A DNA stretch of 36,518 nucleotides, taken from a bacterium (GTDB lineage Bacteria; Patescibacteriota; Minisyncoccia; UBA9983). Numbering within the stretch: position 1 is the first letter of the stretch; each line of letters begins with the position of its first letter. Of this stretch, positions 1 to 9,200 are shown in pieces. The stretch lies in assembly GCA_013152035.1 (NCBI GenBank), contig JAADHB010000017.1, positions 1 to 36,518 of the forward strand. Reading direction: 5' to 3'. The notes beneath the pieces were generated by a model that worked only from the letters and a program-made list of their open reading frames with translations, did not search any database and had not been told where the DNA came from. Both the position numbers and the translations under genes were made by a program.

Positions 1-367
1 GGTCCGGCAAGGATATTATCGCTCTCTTGCCCACTCGCCTTATTTCTTTTAACGCTTTTTCAAAATATTCAAACGGTAAGTGCTCCAAGACTTCCGCGCA
101 TAAAACCACGTCAAATTCCTTGTTTTCAAATGGAATATTCAACACGTCTCCAACGATATCCGGGTTTAATTCTTTGTCTATGTCCATGGTGACAATAGAG
201 CTTCTCTTTCTGAGATAATCCGCGACTGTCCCGTTTCCTATTCCTATTTCCAAAACCTTTTCTCCTTTTTTAATTTCTCTAATCTGATAATAATAACTCA
301 ACCACCTTGCCTTATGGTCATAATTTTCAAAATAATGCTGTTTGCCTGTTTGTTGGTTTTTAATCAT
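1..367 (-). CDS. Class I SAM-dependent methyltransferase, 3' end outside the window
   Basis: The minus-strand reading from the ATG at 367-365 gives an open protein beginning MIKNQQTGKQHYFENYD that runs off the left edge after about 122 residues. It carries the SAM-binding glycine loop VLEIGIGNG near residue 40, the acidic end of strand beta-2 (TMDIDKEL) and the post-motif segment DVVLCAEVLEHLP, as in Methyltransf_11/23-type enzymes. Known enzymes of this fold move a methyl group from SAM to a small molecule, sugar or lipid; the substrate cannot be told here. Its ATG overlaps the TGA of the preceding glycosyltransferase (ATGA), so the two are probably translationally coupled, and the context suggests modification of a surface glycan. 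The catalytic C-terminal half is not in view. Confidence 0.85.
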   Translation of the reverse strand, partial: MIKNQQTGKQHYFENYDHKARWLSYYYQIREIKKGEKVLEIGIGNGTVADYLRKRSSIVTMDIDKELNPDIVGDVLNIPFENKEFDVVLCAEVLEHLPFEYFEKALKEIRRVGKRAIISLPD

Positions 368-1518
368 ATTGCCAAAAATTCAAGTATTTTCGCGGCTCTT
401 TTCCCCCAAGTGTAGTTTTGAACATCCAAACGAGCCCGCATTGATATACTATCCGAAAAATCTCTTTCTTGCAAAACCTTTTTAATCCCGTCGACCAATT
501 GTTTCGCGCTGTCCGGCTCAACCAAGACCGAATTATGTTCGTTTAAAATTTCTCTGATTGAAGGCAAATCCGAAGCCACAATTGGAACCTCGCTCGCCAT
601 ATACTCAAAAAGCTTCATTGGCGAAGTGTATCTGGTTGATTCCTCGCTAACGGGACTGTTTGGAAGAATGAGCGCGTCCGCGGACTTAAGATATCGCGGC
701 ATTTCCTTTTTGTTTTTGTGGCCCAAAATCAAAATATTGCCCACCCCCTCCGACCTTGCTTTTTTCTCGCATTTTTTAACATCACTTTCCGATCCCCCCA
801 CCAAAACAAAAACAATATTCGGATCTTCACTTAAAATTCTTGCGGAATCAAAAACAGTATCTATTCCCTTCCATTTGTACAAGTATCCGGTGTACATAAT
901 AATTTTCTTTTCGGCAGGTAAGCCAAGTTCGCCTCTCAAAGCGCTTTTACCAAAGTCAAAATCAAACTCATTCAAATCCACGCCGTTGGAACAGGGAAGG
1001 ACATAATTGAAAGACCTTTTTTTAAACTCTTCCGCCACTCCGATTGAATTGGTTACGATTTTGTCCGAGTTCTTAATGAACCAAAAATAAAGTTTTTTCT
1101 TCAAAAGAATCCTGTGTGATTCGTATACCGTGTAAAAGCCGATTTTCTTAAAAACAAAAGCCAACAAAAACTCCCTTGTGTAAATAACAACTCCCCCTCT
1201 TGGAACGCGCAAAAAGCGAAAGACGGAGAACAAAGCGAAAGACAAGGATTGCGCCCAAAAACCGAACCAAGGAATAATCCTGACTAGATCCAAGCAGGGT
1301 ATTTTTGTTATTTTAAAGTTCCTCTTGATTCCGTAATATTCAAAAGGGTCCCGCTTTAGCTTTGTAAGTCGCCAAGGAACGACAAACTCAACATCCACCC
1401 CGGCATCCGCGAACGCTTCGCACATTTTTGCCATATGCACCCCATGCGCTTTTGGTGTCGGCATTTTTACGTTGCAAATATAAATTAATTTCTCGATATT
1501 GGGAATTTTATTTTTCAT
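364..1518 (-). CDS. GT4-family glycosyltransferase
   Basis: The 384-aa protein has the two-Rossmann-fold (GT-B) layout of family 4 glycosyltransferases. The N-terminal acceptor domain starts LIYICNVKMPTPKAHGVHM. The donor domain holds a nucleotide-sugar site near residues 205-330, with IIMYTGYLYKWKG, the segment LILGHKNKKEMPRYLKSAD and the SPMKLFEYMASEVPIVASD loop, which contains the EX7E-like acidic region of retaining GT4 enzymes. It would add a sugar from an NDP-sugar to a growing glycan on the inner membrane face; donor and acceptor are unknown. No signal peptide or membrane segment is evident. It lies 12 nt after the methyltransferase at 1531 and overlaps the next methyltransferase by 4 nt, so it is part of one minus-strand glycan operon. 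Confidence 0.9.
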   Translation of the reverse strand: MKNKIPNIEKLIYICNVKMPTPKAHGVHMAKMCEAFADAGVDVEFVVPWRLTKLKRDPFEYYGIKRNFKITKIPCLDLVRIIPWFGFWAQSLSFALFSVFRFLRVPRGGVVIYTREFLLAFVFKKIGFYTVYESHRILLKKKLYFWFIKNSDKIVTNSIGVAEEFKKRSFNYVLPCSNGVDLNEFDFDFGKSALRGELGLPAEKKIIMYTGYLYKWKGIDTVFDSARILSEDPNIVFVLVGGSESDVKKCEKKARSEGVGNILILGHKNKKEMPRYLKSADALILPNSPVSEESTRYTSPMKLFEYMASEVPIVASDLPSIREILNEHNSVLVEPDSAKQLVDGIKKVLQERDFSDSISMRARLDVQNYTWGKRAAKILEFLAI

Positions 1519-1530
1519 TATTTTGGCAAA

Positions 1531-2415
1531 TTATGGTTTTTTCGCGACAATCGTAAGTTTCATTCCCGGGAAAATATTCCTCAGAATTTTTGGCGCCCTT
1601 AGCTTTTTAATTGCTCGTTGGGGTTCGCAAACCGCGCCCTCCCTCTTGCTGTCCGAGAGTTTGCTTTTTCTTTGTTTGAAAGTAATTAATTTTCGCGCGA
1701 GGTTTGCCGCCAAAAAAGAGAAAGATTTTTCCGTCTCCAATATCTCAAAACCCGATTTCAGAAGCATTTTTTTTATTGTTTTTTGGGGGAAGAGATACAA
1801 ATGATTCGGATAATCAAGAATATTTTCAAGAAGGCGCCGCGATAACCGCGCGTCAACGCCCGTCACATGCGGCAGCTCAATCAACAAAACGCCGCCCGGC
1901 TTCAACACGCGGTTCACCTCTTTAAGAAGAGGAAGTGGGTTCGGCACATGCTCAAGCACATGATACATCGCGATAAAATCAAAGAAGTAATCATTAAAAG
2001 CCGCTTCGTTCAGTGTCCCGCAAAATAAATCCGAATTGTAATTTTCTTTCGCCTGCTCCACGGCGCGCCTTGATAATTCCACCCCTTCCGCATTATACCC
2101 TTTTTCCTTCAATAAGTGCAGAAAATCGCCGGAACCTGCGCCCACTTCAAGAAATTTGCCGCCTTTGGGAAAGTGTTTGTCCAACAAAAAAAATCTATAG
2201 GAAAAAGCGCCCAAAGAACCTTTGCGTCCGGAGTATCCCTCCGGATAAAACACGGAACCGTAATACTCCCGAGCGTTCCGTAAATGCCTCTCCGGATCAA
2301 GAAAAACCAATCCGCACTTTAGGCACCTAAAAAAACAGGCGTCCTCTCTCTTTGAACGATAAAAACGCTTTATTTCCCGAGACGAGCACAAATAACAAGA
2401 AATATCAGGCAACAT
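1531..2415 (-). CDS. SAM methyltransferase with N-terminal Cys4 zinc-ribbon-like segment
   Basis: The 294-aa reading from the ATG at 2415 begins MLPDISCYLCSSREIKRF and has two CxxC pairs (CYLC and CLKC) within the first 40 residues, then a class I methyltransferase core: FLEVGAGSGDFLHLL (motif I), GVELSRRAVEQA (beta-2), FIAMYHVLEHVPNPLPLL and LKPGGVLLIELPH. Zinc-ribbon plus Methyltransf_23 proteins are common in O-antigen and sugar-modification clusters, where they methylate glycan or deoxysugar intermediates. An upstream in-frame ATG would add 37 residues inside the previous gene; I chose 2415 because the zinc ribbon starts there and the 11-nt overlap with the upstream stop suits a coupled operon. 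Substrate unknown. Confidence 0.85.
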   Translation of the reverse strand: MLPDISCYLCSSREIKRFYRSKREDACFFRCLKCGLVFLDPERHLRNAREYYGSVFYPEGYSGRKGSLGAFSYRFFLLDKHFPKGGKFLEVGAGSGDFLHLLKEKGYNAEGVELSRRAVEQAKENYNSDLFCGTLNEAAFNDYFFDFIAMYHVLEHVPNPLPLLKEVNRVLKPGGVLLIELPHVTGVDARLSRRLLENILDYPNHLYLFPQKTIKKMLLKSGFEILETEKSFSFLAANLARKLITFKQRKSKLSDSKREGAVCEPQRAIKKLRAPKILRNIFPGMKLTIVAKKP

Positions 2416-3478
2416 GACAATTTGTTTTTTTAACGACAACATTAAAGACATCCGCCAATTTCTCGGCCATTTTTTCAGTTGAAAAAAAATCCTCCGTTTT
2501 TTCTCTCGCATTCTTGGCAATTCCAACTCTCACTTCCTCATTGCTTAAAGACCTTATCTTTTTAAGAATACTCTCAACATCGTAAAAATCAACCAAAAGA
2601 GCGCTATGCCCATCCTCTACGTAATCAAGCAAACAACGCTTTCTGCTGACAACAACCGGCAGTCCGGAAGACATGGAATCCAGCAGTACAGTCTGCCCGG
2701 AACAATCGGCGCCATCCAAATAATCGTTGCTATGAGTGATTAACAACATAATCTTCGCTTCCTTGTATTTCTTTCTCAATTCCCCGATTGGAATATCATA
2801 AATAATTTTTATATTCGGCGGAATATCACCGATGCCGGCCAAATTTCTCCTGCTGCACACTATTTCAAAATTCTCCTCCGGCATCTTTTCCGCTACCCTA
2901 ATCACTGTCTTGTAATCTCTGCCATTATCCCTGCCGGCGGACAATATAAAGTTTTTTCTTCCTTTATAAACCGGGTGATAATAAACAATATCCGTCCCCA
3001 GTGGAACAAAAAACACTTTATTTTTCAAAAAGCCGAATTTGTCGGCAAGGTACTCCTTCTGCGCGCTTCCCAAACAAACTATCGCGTCTATGTCTCTAAG
3101 AAGCCATTTTATCAATCTCTCTTTTACAAACCTACCTTTATTTGATTTTAAAACCCTGATTAAGCTGATATTCAAAAGAACGAATTTGGTTTTGGGTCTG
3201 AATATTTTTTTGAACACCATCATATTCAGTAAGGAAGAACCGAAAACAACATCGTATCTTCTTGCCAAGAAAAACATCAGCGCGTGCCTCGCGTTGAATC
3301 CTAAAAACTTTTTGAAAAAACCGCCCGCCGGAAGGTCATCAAACTCCTTAAACTCCGCGTCAATATCGTACTTTTTCAAGTGGTTCAATCCGTAAAACTG
3401 CGTATCAGGATAATCTATTCCAATTTCGCCCTTAAACTTGCTTTTTCTCTCTCCCGCGAATAAATATAATACCTTCAT
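2405..3478 (-). CDS. GT4-like glycosyltransferase
   Basis: The 357-aa protein starts MKVLYLFAGERKSKFKGE, chosen over an ATG 15 nt upstream because beta-1 of the Rossmann fold begins there. Later segments fit the donor domain of GT4 enzymes: NFILSAGRDNGRDYKTVI, NIKIIYDIPIGELRKKYKEA and GADCSGQTVLLDSMSSGLPVVV followed by a GHSALLV-type loop. It lacks a clean EX7E spacing, so it is a divergent GT-B enzyme. Role by family: transfer of a sugar from a nucleotide donor during surface polysaccharide assembly. It overlaps the next methyltransferase by 11 nt. A 69-nt gap with only weak -10-like sequence separates it from the preceding gene, so it may be read through from upstream. Confidence 0.85.
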   Translation of the reverse strand: MKVLYLFAGERKSKFKGEIGIDYPDTQFYGLNHLKKYDIDAEFKEFDDLPAGGFFKKFLGFNARHALMFFLARRYDVVFGSSLLNMMVFKKIFRPKTKFVLLNISLIRVLKSNKGRFVKERLIKWLLRDIDAIVCLGSAQKEYLADKFGFLKNKVFFVPLGTDIVYYHPVYKGRKNFILSAGRDNGRDYKTVIRVAEKMPEENFEIVCSRRNLAGIGDIPPNIKIIYDIPIGELRKKYKEAKIMLLITHSNDYLDGADCSGQTVLLDSMSSGLPVVVSRKRCLLDYVEDGHSALLVDFYDVESILKKIRSLSNEEVRVGIAKNAREKTEDFFSTEKMAEKLADVFNVVVKKTNCHVA

Positions 3479-3547
3479 ACTATTAAAATACAACCGAAAA
3501 AATTGCTAAAAACGACACTGCGGGAGCGAAACAAATAAATTTTCGGA

Positions 3548-4636
3548 TTATTTGTAAGAAGCCATGATTTTTGCTATTAGGCCGGCAGTGCCATGATTTC
3601 TCACGACAATTTCCCTTAACCCCATGCCCAGTTTTTTTCTTTCCTCGCCGGTTTCTCCGATAACGCGACTTATTTTCTCCGCCAACGCCTTGAAATCTTT
3701 TTTGGGATACATCAGTTTCTCTTTATACTCGCCAAGGACTTCCAGCAAGGCTTCGTTGCAGGTCAGAATGGGTAATCCGCACGCCATCGCTTCAAGGATC
3801 GCCTTGTCCATGCTTCCCGTATGACTCATATTAACAAATAAATCGGCTGATTGTAAGCGCGCCGCGATGTCTTTGTTTGAAACGGCTCCGACAAAATTTA
3901 TCACCCCTGAAATATTTTTACGCGCAACCGTCTCTTTCAGATCGGAAAGATATTTTTCTTGTTCGGGAAGTCCCGCGGCACCGACAATATCAACATTCAA
4001 TTTCACCCCCTGTTTCTCCAAAATTTCAATCGCGTCTATGAGCGTCTTGTAATCTTTCACCGGAGATATTCTTCCGATTGAAATGATTTTGAAAATGCCG
4101 GGTTTTTTTTCAGCCTCCGGCCGTGGTTGGAATTTTTCCGTGTCAACTCCTTGCCCGACAACCTTTTTCTTTTTTGAAACAAGACGAAACCCGCTTTTGG
4201 TGGAGGTGAAAACGATATCCGTCATTTTTTCCGCCAGTTTCAAGGTGAAAGGAACGGCTCCATGCGCGTACCACAGAGCGATTTTTTTGCCCCACAGTTT
4301 CCAGAATGGCGCTCCCAGGATTACATATTCGGGATTCATGTGGACGAAAACGGTGTCGTAGTTTTTTCGCTCGCGGAAAATATATTTGTAAAAATTAAAA
4401 ATGTATTTTAGTTTGGCAGTCAGTAGCCGGTAGCCGGTGGTCAGATTTTTTTCTTTCCCGAGGGAAAGGACTTTTGTGTTTTCCGGCAGGTCATAATCGC
4501 CTTTTTGCAGGCAGATGACGGTCACTTTTTCGCAATGCTTGGTGAACTCTTCAATCCACCGATGGAAAAACCCCAAAACATCGTCGTTTTTGTCCACCTT
4601 TTGCGTGATAATAAGTAACTTGACTTTTTTGTTCAT
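3548..4636 (-). CDS. GT4-family glycosyltransferase
   Basis: The 362-aa protein starts MNKKVKLLIITQKVDKNDD. Donor-domain landmarks are FKIISIGRISPVKDYKTLI, INFVGAVSNKDIAARLQSA and the acidic loop DKAILEAMACGLPILTCNEA (E-x7-E region), as in retaining GT-B family 4 enzymes. No secretion signal is visible; it should work at the cytoplasmic face of the membrane on a lipid-linked or free acceptor. The start at 4636 was picked because it sits 6 nt after a TATAAT box and opens the first beta-strand; an ATG at 4687 would add 17 poorly conserved-looking residues read through a hairpin. It follows the MazF-like gene after 62 nt and may have its own promoter. Confidence 0.9.
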   Translation of the reverse strand: MNKKVKLLIITQKVDKNDDVLGFFHRWIEEFTKHCEKVTVICLQKGDYDLPENTKVLSLGKEKNLTTGYRLLTAKLKYIFNFYKYIFRERKNYDTVFVHMNPEYVILGAPFWKLWGKKIALWYAHGAVPFTLKLAEKMTDIVFTSTKSGFRLVSKKKKVVGQGVDTEKFQPRPEAEKKPGIFKIISIGRISPVKDYKTLIDAIEILEKQGVKLNVDIVGAAGLPEQEKYLSDLKETVARKNISGVINFVGAVSNKDIAARLQSADLFVNMSHTGSMDKAILEAMACGLPILTCNEALLEVLGEYKEKLMYPKKDFKALAEKISRVIGETGEERKKLGMGLREIVVRNHGTAGLIAKIMASYK

Positions 4637-4642
4637 GTCTAT

Positions 4643-4648
4643 ATTATA
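4643..4648 (-). promoter_or_regulatory. Candidate -10 box just before the GT4 gene at 3548-4636
   Basis: A perfect TATAAT on the minus strand ends 6 nt before the ATG at 4636. No convincing -35 box lies 16-18 nt upstream (GATCCC). If used, the transcript would be leaderless or nearly so. The same geometry occurs before ftsK, manB and ndk in this window. Confidence 0.45.
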
Positions 4649-4671
4649 TAAGTATAAATTCCTTCGGGATC

Positions 4672-4685
4672 GCCCCGCAAGGGGC
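4672..4685 (-). repeat. Intercistronic GC-rich hairpin
   Basis: GCCCC and GGGGC arms enclose a 4-nt loop in the 62-nt gap between the MazF-like stop and the next glycosyltransferase. No uridine run follows, so it is not a classic terminator. It may protect or separate parts of the operon mRNA. Confidence 0.45.
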
Positions 4686-4698
4686 ATTAAAACGAGAC

Positions 4699-5106
4699 TC
4701 AGGAAAAATCGGTGAGCTTTAACAGTTTGCCGATTTTTCTTTTCATGTTCTCAAAATCATCCACAGAAACCATTCCTAGTTTTTTAACCAGCCTTTTTGA
4801 GTCTATCAGTCTTATTTGAGATAAAATAGCGCTGTTTTTTCTGTTCTTGACGCAAAAATTAAAGTAAAAAATGCCCGCTTTTTGTTTAGTTGTTAGCGGA
4901 ACGCATAAAAAAACACTGTTGTTGAATTTTCTCAGAACGACGACTGGCCTGGAAAAATTATCATTTTTTCCTTCTTGCTCAAAGCCGATATTTTTTCCAA
5001 GGGACGCGTAGAAAATATCCCGCTCTTTGAAAAACACCCGCCGGTCGCGGTCATCCAAACTCTTTTTTAACGCGTTCCATTCATCAAATAAATTCATATT
5101 GTTCAT
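4699..5106 (-). CDS. MazF/PemK-family toxin-like protein without adjacent antitoxin
   Basis: The 135-aa protein starts MNNMNLFDEWNALKKSLDD. It has an N-terminal helix, then the PemK/MazF SH3-like barrel: RDIFYASLGKNIGFEQEGK, the conserved RPVVVLRKF strand, VFLCVPLTTKQK and the SAILSQIRLIDSKRLVKKLG segment that holds the family's conserved Ser and Gln. Known members are sequence-specific endoribonucleases. The expected first-strand Arg-Gly motif is replaced by ERDIFYASLG, with the remainder well kept. Its ATG overlaps the TAA of the upstream glycosyltransferase (TAATG), so it is translationally coupled to a glycan gene. No small antitoxin ORF is found on either side. It may act as a solitary RNase or regulator, or its antitoxin may be elsewhere; this is inference. 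Confidence 0.8.
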   Translation of the reverse strand: MNNMNLFDEWNALKKSLDDRDRRVFFKERDIFYASLGKNIGFEQEGKNDNFSRPVVVLRKFNNSVFLCVPLTTKQKAGIFYFNFCVKNRKNSAILSQIRLIDSKRLVKKLGMVSVDDFENMKRKIGKLLKLTDFS

Positions 5107-6281
5107 TATACACCAATTCCTGTTTTGTTCGCCTTTGCGGCGCAATTTTCCCAGGTTTTTTTGAGGTTTTCAAGATATTCGGCTTTTGAGGGGAGGTTGA
5201 GGAGCGCGTATTCGGCGCTTATGACCAGATTTCCCCGCAGAAACTTGTCGCCGATCGCTTTTACAAGCGCCTCTTCCAGCGTCCGCGCGTCCCCGACCGG
5301 AACGACGAGCCCGTTGTATCCGTCTTTTATTATTTCTCCGGCAATGCCGACATCCGTCATTACCACCGCGCGGCTCGCCGCCATCGCCTCGATAATCGTT
5401 CTTCCGTAGCCCTCGTAATTTGAAGTGAGCAGGAACAGGTCGGCGGTTTTGTAATACGACGCCAAGTCGTCCGCCCAATTTTCAAAGACTATGTTTGCTT
5501 TCAGCTTTCGGCTTTCGGCTTTCAGCTTTTTTTCTTCCGCTCCCTCCCCGATGATTATCAGTCCGGTTTTTGGATATTTTTTAACGACACCCCTCATCGC
5601 CCTTATCGCCATTCCGATATTTTTTTCTTTCGTGAGCCGGCTCGCCATTAGAATAATGAAATCAAATTGCGGATACTGCTCGCGAAGGCTTATTTTAACC
5701 GGCGCGTTTTTGATTTTTTCAATGTCAACAAAGATTGGGAGAACCTGCGGTTCAGTTTTTAGTTTGCCGCGCCCACTATCGCTGCGCTCAAGCGCTGCGG
5801 GCGGGTAGTTTTTAGTTTGTAGAGATTTTTTTATTCTTTCTGATACGACACGAACGCAATCAGCGTATTTTATTGAAAAGCGATAAACCAAAAAACGCAG
5901 GAAATTTTTTAAAGACTCCTTTTTAAAATAAAGACTTGAAAAATCCGTGTGGATTTGCGCTTGAAATTTCGCCTTAAACTTGATTTTTAAAGCCAATGCC
6001 AAGAGGTTAGCCATCGCGTCTTGAGAGGTTACCAAAAATTTTCCGTCCTTCAAAAAATTCTTGGCAATGTTATAAGCCCGTCCGAAATACAGAAAATTAA
6101 AACGGTTGTTTGTGGGATAAGCCCAAGTGTTGTCGGAAATTTGCTCGGGTTCAAAACCCGGCTTTGTGTACACAATAATCCGCAATTCGTCGGTCAATTT
6201 GCCATATTCAACCATCCAAGACCTCACATCGGATCCTTTTTGGAAAATATTCTTATCAAGACTCAGCATTAAAATTTTCAT
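5106..6281 (-). CDS. GT4-family glycosyltransferase with repeat-derived segments
   Basis: The 391-aa protein starts MKILMLSLDKNIFQKGSDV and has the GT-B fold. Donor-domain landmarks are FIILMASRLTKEKNIGMAI, LIIIGEGAEEKKLK, ENWADDLASYYKTADLFLL and the acidic loop EGYGRTIIEAMAASRAVVM, with Glu residues eight apart as in retaining GT4 enzymes. It should transfer a sugar in surface glycan synthesis. Two parts look repeat-derived: residues near 165-175 (PPAALERSDSGRGK) come from a GC-rich insert flanked by 13-bp direct repeats, and KAESRKLKA comes from four 7-bp units. Both sit in linker regions and the frame stays open. It lies 18 nt after the large exported protein and shares TAATG with the MazF-like gene. 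Confidence 0.9.
   Translation of the reverse strand: MKILMLSLDKNIFQKGSDVRSWMVEYGKLTDELRIIVYTKPGFEPEQISDNTWAYPTNNRFNFLYFGRAYNIAKNFLKDGKFLVTSQDAMANLLALALKIKFKAKFQAQIHTDFSSLYFKKESLKNFLRFLVYRFSIKYADCVRVVSERIKKSLQTKNYPPAALERSDSGRGKLKTEPQVLPIFVDIEKIKNAPVKISLREQYPQFDFIILMASRLTKEKNIGMAIRAMRGVVKKYPKTGLIIIGEGAEEKKLKAESRKLKANIVFENWADDLASYYKTADLFLLTSNYEGYGRTIIEAMAASRAVVMTDVGIAGEIIKDGYNGLVVPVGDARTLEEALVKAIGDKFLRGNLVISAEYALLNLPSKAEYLENLKKTWENCAAKANKTGIGV
5498..5525 (+). repeat. Heptanucleotide tandem tract (4 units) inside a glycosyltransferase
   Basis: Four consecutive 7-bp units, CTTTCAG, CTTTCGG, CTTTCGG and CTTTCAG, lie in the coding sequence of the 5106-6281 glycosyltransferase. Gain or loss of one unit would shift the frame, so the tract could act as a contingency locus. 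Confidence 0.8.
5754..5819 (+). repeat. 40-bp GC-rich insert flanked by 13-bp direct repeats
   Basis: Exact 13-bp copies AGTTTTTAGTTTG at 5754-5766 and 5807-5819 flank a GC-rich block with an internal GCGCT/AGCGC hairpin. On the minus strand it encodes AALERSDSGRG in the glycosyltransferase. It resembles a small palindromic element with a target duplication, or a recombination scar; the repeat unit of 53 bp is not a multiple of three. Confidence 0.6.
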
Positions 6282-6299
6282 TTTTTTTGAGACGCGCGA

Positions 6300-9200
6300 T
6301 TATTGCCAGTGTAATTCTTTAGGGGAAGTGCTCGCCTGACTATTGCCCTCAAATCTAACACCGTCCCCTTCGGCAAAAAATGTTGACATGGTGTCACTCC
6401 AAATACCGAAGTAGTTATTCTCAAACGAAACAACACCTGAGAATGTTGTCGTTGAGTTAACGGTTCCGAGCCCCGCCGCCATTCCGGTTGTTCCCGACAG
6501 CTTTTTATTGTTCTTAAAAACGCTGTTTGAAATCGTTGACGATGAAGTTGAGAGGAGTAGACCGTAGCTTTTTGAATATTCAAATGTTGAATTTGATATT
6601 TTCGCGGAGGTATTGGTTATGTTTAGATTTGTCCTGCCCAAATCCAAGCCGTTAATGTAATACTTTCCTCCGAACCTGAAAATAGTGTGGTTGAAAACGG
6701 AATCGCCATTGTCCGTCTCAACTTTGACGCCAAACCAATCCCCTTCGGATGGAGTAGTCGTTGTCGCGTCGCCGTTCAGGTCTCCGCCGTATTCGTCGTC
6801 TTTGAAGGAGGTGAAAACAATGGGGTCATCCTTTGTTCCGTTCACGATTATTTTGGAATCGCCGGTGAATCTCAATCCGGCGTCGTTGTAGAATTTAATC
6901 ACCACTCCCGGCTCAATGTTCAGGACCGCTGATGATTGAAAAGTTGTGATATTGTCATTAACAAGGTACGGGCTGTTTTCCTTGGTGAGCGTGATTTCTG
7001 AAGTGACGGCTTGGCCGTTGTTAATAAGATAATTGACACTGTTTCTGGCTTTGGGGGTGCCGGCGATAACGCCACCATCGGCGTTTTTGCCGTTTTTGAT
7101 TATTCCGTTATTTTTTCCCCAGTTGGAAGAGTTCTCGCCGGAAACATTCGGATCGCGCCTTTCCATTGAGTAATATTTATTTGTTCCCGCCACCCAGCCG
7201 GAAGCGGCGTCCGGCGTCCTGTCAACCGTCGTGGAAGCGAAAGAGAGGGCGAGAACTTCTCCGTTGTTGCTCAGCCCGCTTCCCAATCTGTTTCCGAAAG
7301 AGCCGTACCAATCGGCTGGTTCGGAGGTGGCATTGTCATCCGTTCGCTCAATAAGATAATACCCTTTGGCGGGGATTGTTTTTGAAAGTTTGATATACGG
7401 CTTCATATCCGTTTCGGAATACAGTGTCCAACCGGAAAGATTGATGTCGCGGTCCGTCCTGTTATACAGTTCAATCCATTCATCCGCGGAAGATGTGGCT
7501 GTTCCCGACCATGCGACTTCGTTTATGACAACCGGCATTGTTGAGATTTCCACCGTTTGAGTGGTAGTGGCGGAGCGGTTGCCGGCGGCGTCAACGGCGG
7601 AAACAGAGAATGAATAAGTTGAGTTGTCGTCGGTGATGGCTGTTGTTGAAGTTGCCGTGGTCGTTGAAATCGCGCCATTGGCGTTGATTGCAAAAAAAGA
7701 AAGGTCAAGCGCGTTTGACTGCCAGGAAATGTTCAGTGTGGTGGTGGCGGAGAGGCAGGAATTATCCGAGGGCAACCCCAAACAGTCCGCTATCCGAAGG
7801 GCGATGTCGGGCGCCTCGGAATCAACGAGTAGGGAAATTTCCGTGGAGCTTGAAACATTGCCGGCGGCGTCGGCGGCAAAAAACTCAACAGTGGAGCTTC
7901 CCTGTTTGAACGAAATCGGTAAGAACCACGCGCCGGCTGAATCGGCGGTGGTGGTGGCAACGGGGGCGGACAAATCGCCGTCGGCGAAAATCACGGAAAC
8001 CGTTGAGGACGCCTCCGCCGTTCCGGAAAAAGCGATGTCCGGGGAGGTGAATGTTTTTGAAAAATCGGAAGGGAAAAGGATAACGGGGGCGAGGGGCGGG
8101 GTGGTGTCGACGGCTTCGCCGCTGTCGCCGTTGTTCTCACCGGCTTCTTTTTCTGCCGTGTCCGCCTCGGGGGCGGGAGCGGAAGACACGGACACTCCGC
8201 CTCCCCCACCCCCCCCAAAGCCCGGGTACGGCTGGCTGATGGCGAATTTGGGCCTGGCGGGAGCTGGAGCCGGCGGAACGGGTTCAGGTGCCGTTTCCGT
8301 TGCCGCGCCAGCGACGGCATCAACGGCGGCGCTGGCCTGATTCAGGGCTTCGCGCGCATCCGCGAGTTGGATTGACAAGGCGCGCAGATCGGCGTCACGA
8401 GTGGACTTTCTGACAGCGAGCGGCGCAGTGGTTTCAATGGAATCCGGCGAAACCTCGCCTTGGACGGGCAGGACGGTTTTTTCAATTTCTCCACCCTCCC
8501 CGCTCTGAACAGTCAATGCGGCGCCGTCGGAGCTGTTAGGCGGAAAAACATCCCCAACATCCACCGCAGTCGCCAAAACACCCGTGGAAACAACCTCCGG
8601 CTTCCGCTTCAGCAGGGAGTCTTTAATTGAATCAATGACGCTTCCAATCTCCGACTTCACCCCACCCGCCGCGCTGGCAAGAGCATCTTTGGCATCAATC
8701 CCTTTCTTAAGCGCGGAAATCCAAATTCCATCAAGAAAGTCATCGGCTTTTATGACGATAATTTTGTGAGCGGTTTTAACGGCATCAAGAAAGGGTTCAT
8801 CAGAGTCCGGAACAATCGGCTTAAGCAATTCCGGATTCTTTTTGTACTTCTCAACATCCCTGAAAAATAAATCAATCACCCCGGCACCGGTAAGAACGGC
8901 TTTGGGGAAGAGATGGGAACGATAGGAGGGAAGAATAAATTTTTCGTCGTTAATAGAATATTCATTAATCCCGTTTTCTATAGCTAAATAGGTGCCGTTG
9001 GATGAATTTACTAAAAATTTTTTCTTCTTTCCAGAGATACTTTTGATTTTTCTTTCTAATTTCTCTAAATCCGGCTCCTTAAAATCCTTGTTGTCTATCG
9101 TATCCTCGGAAAAGAAATTCTTGTTTGAATAATCGGCGAGACTGTTAAAAGCATCGGACAGTTTTTGGAAGTTCGGGATCTCTTTGTTTCCCTTGACCAA

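Noticed and set aside
7624-8340. 238-aa plus-strand open frame inside the large exported protein
   Set aside because: It is antisense to the Ala/Pro/Thr linker and Ig-like coding region, low in complexity and without a start signal.
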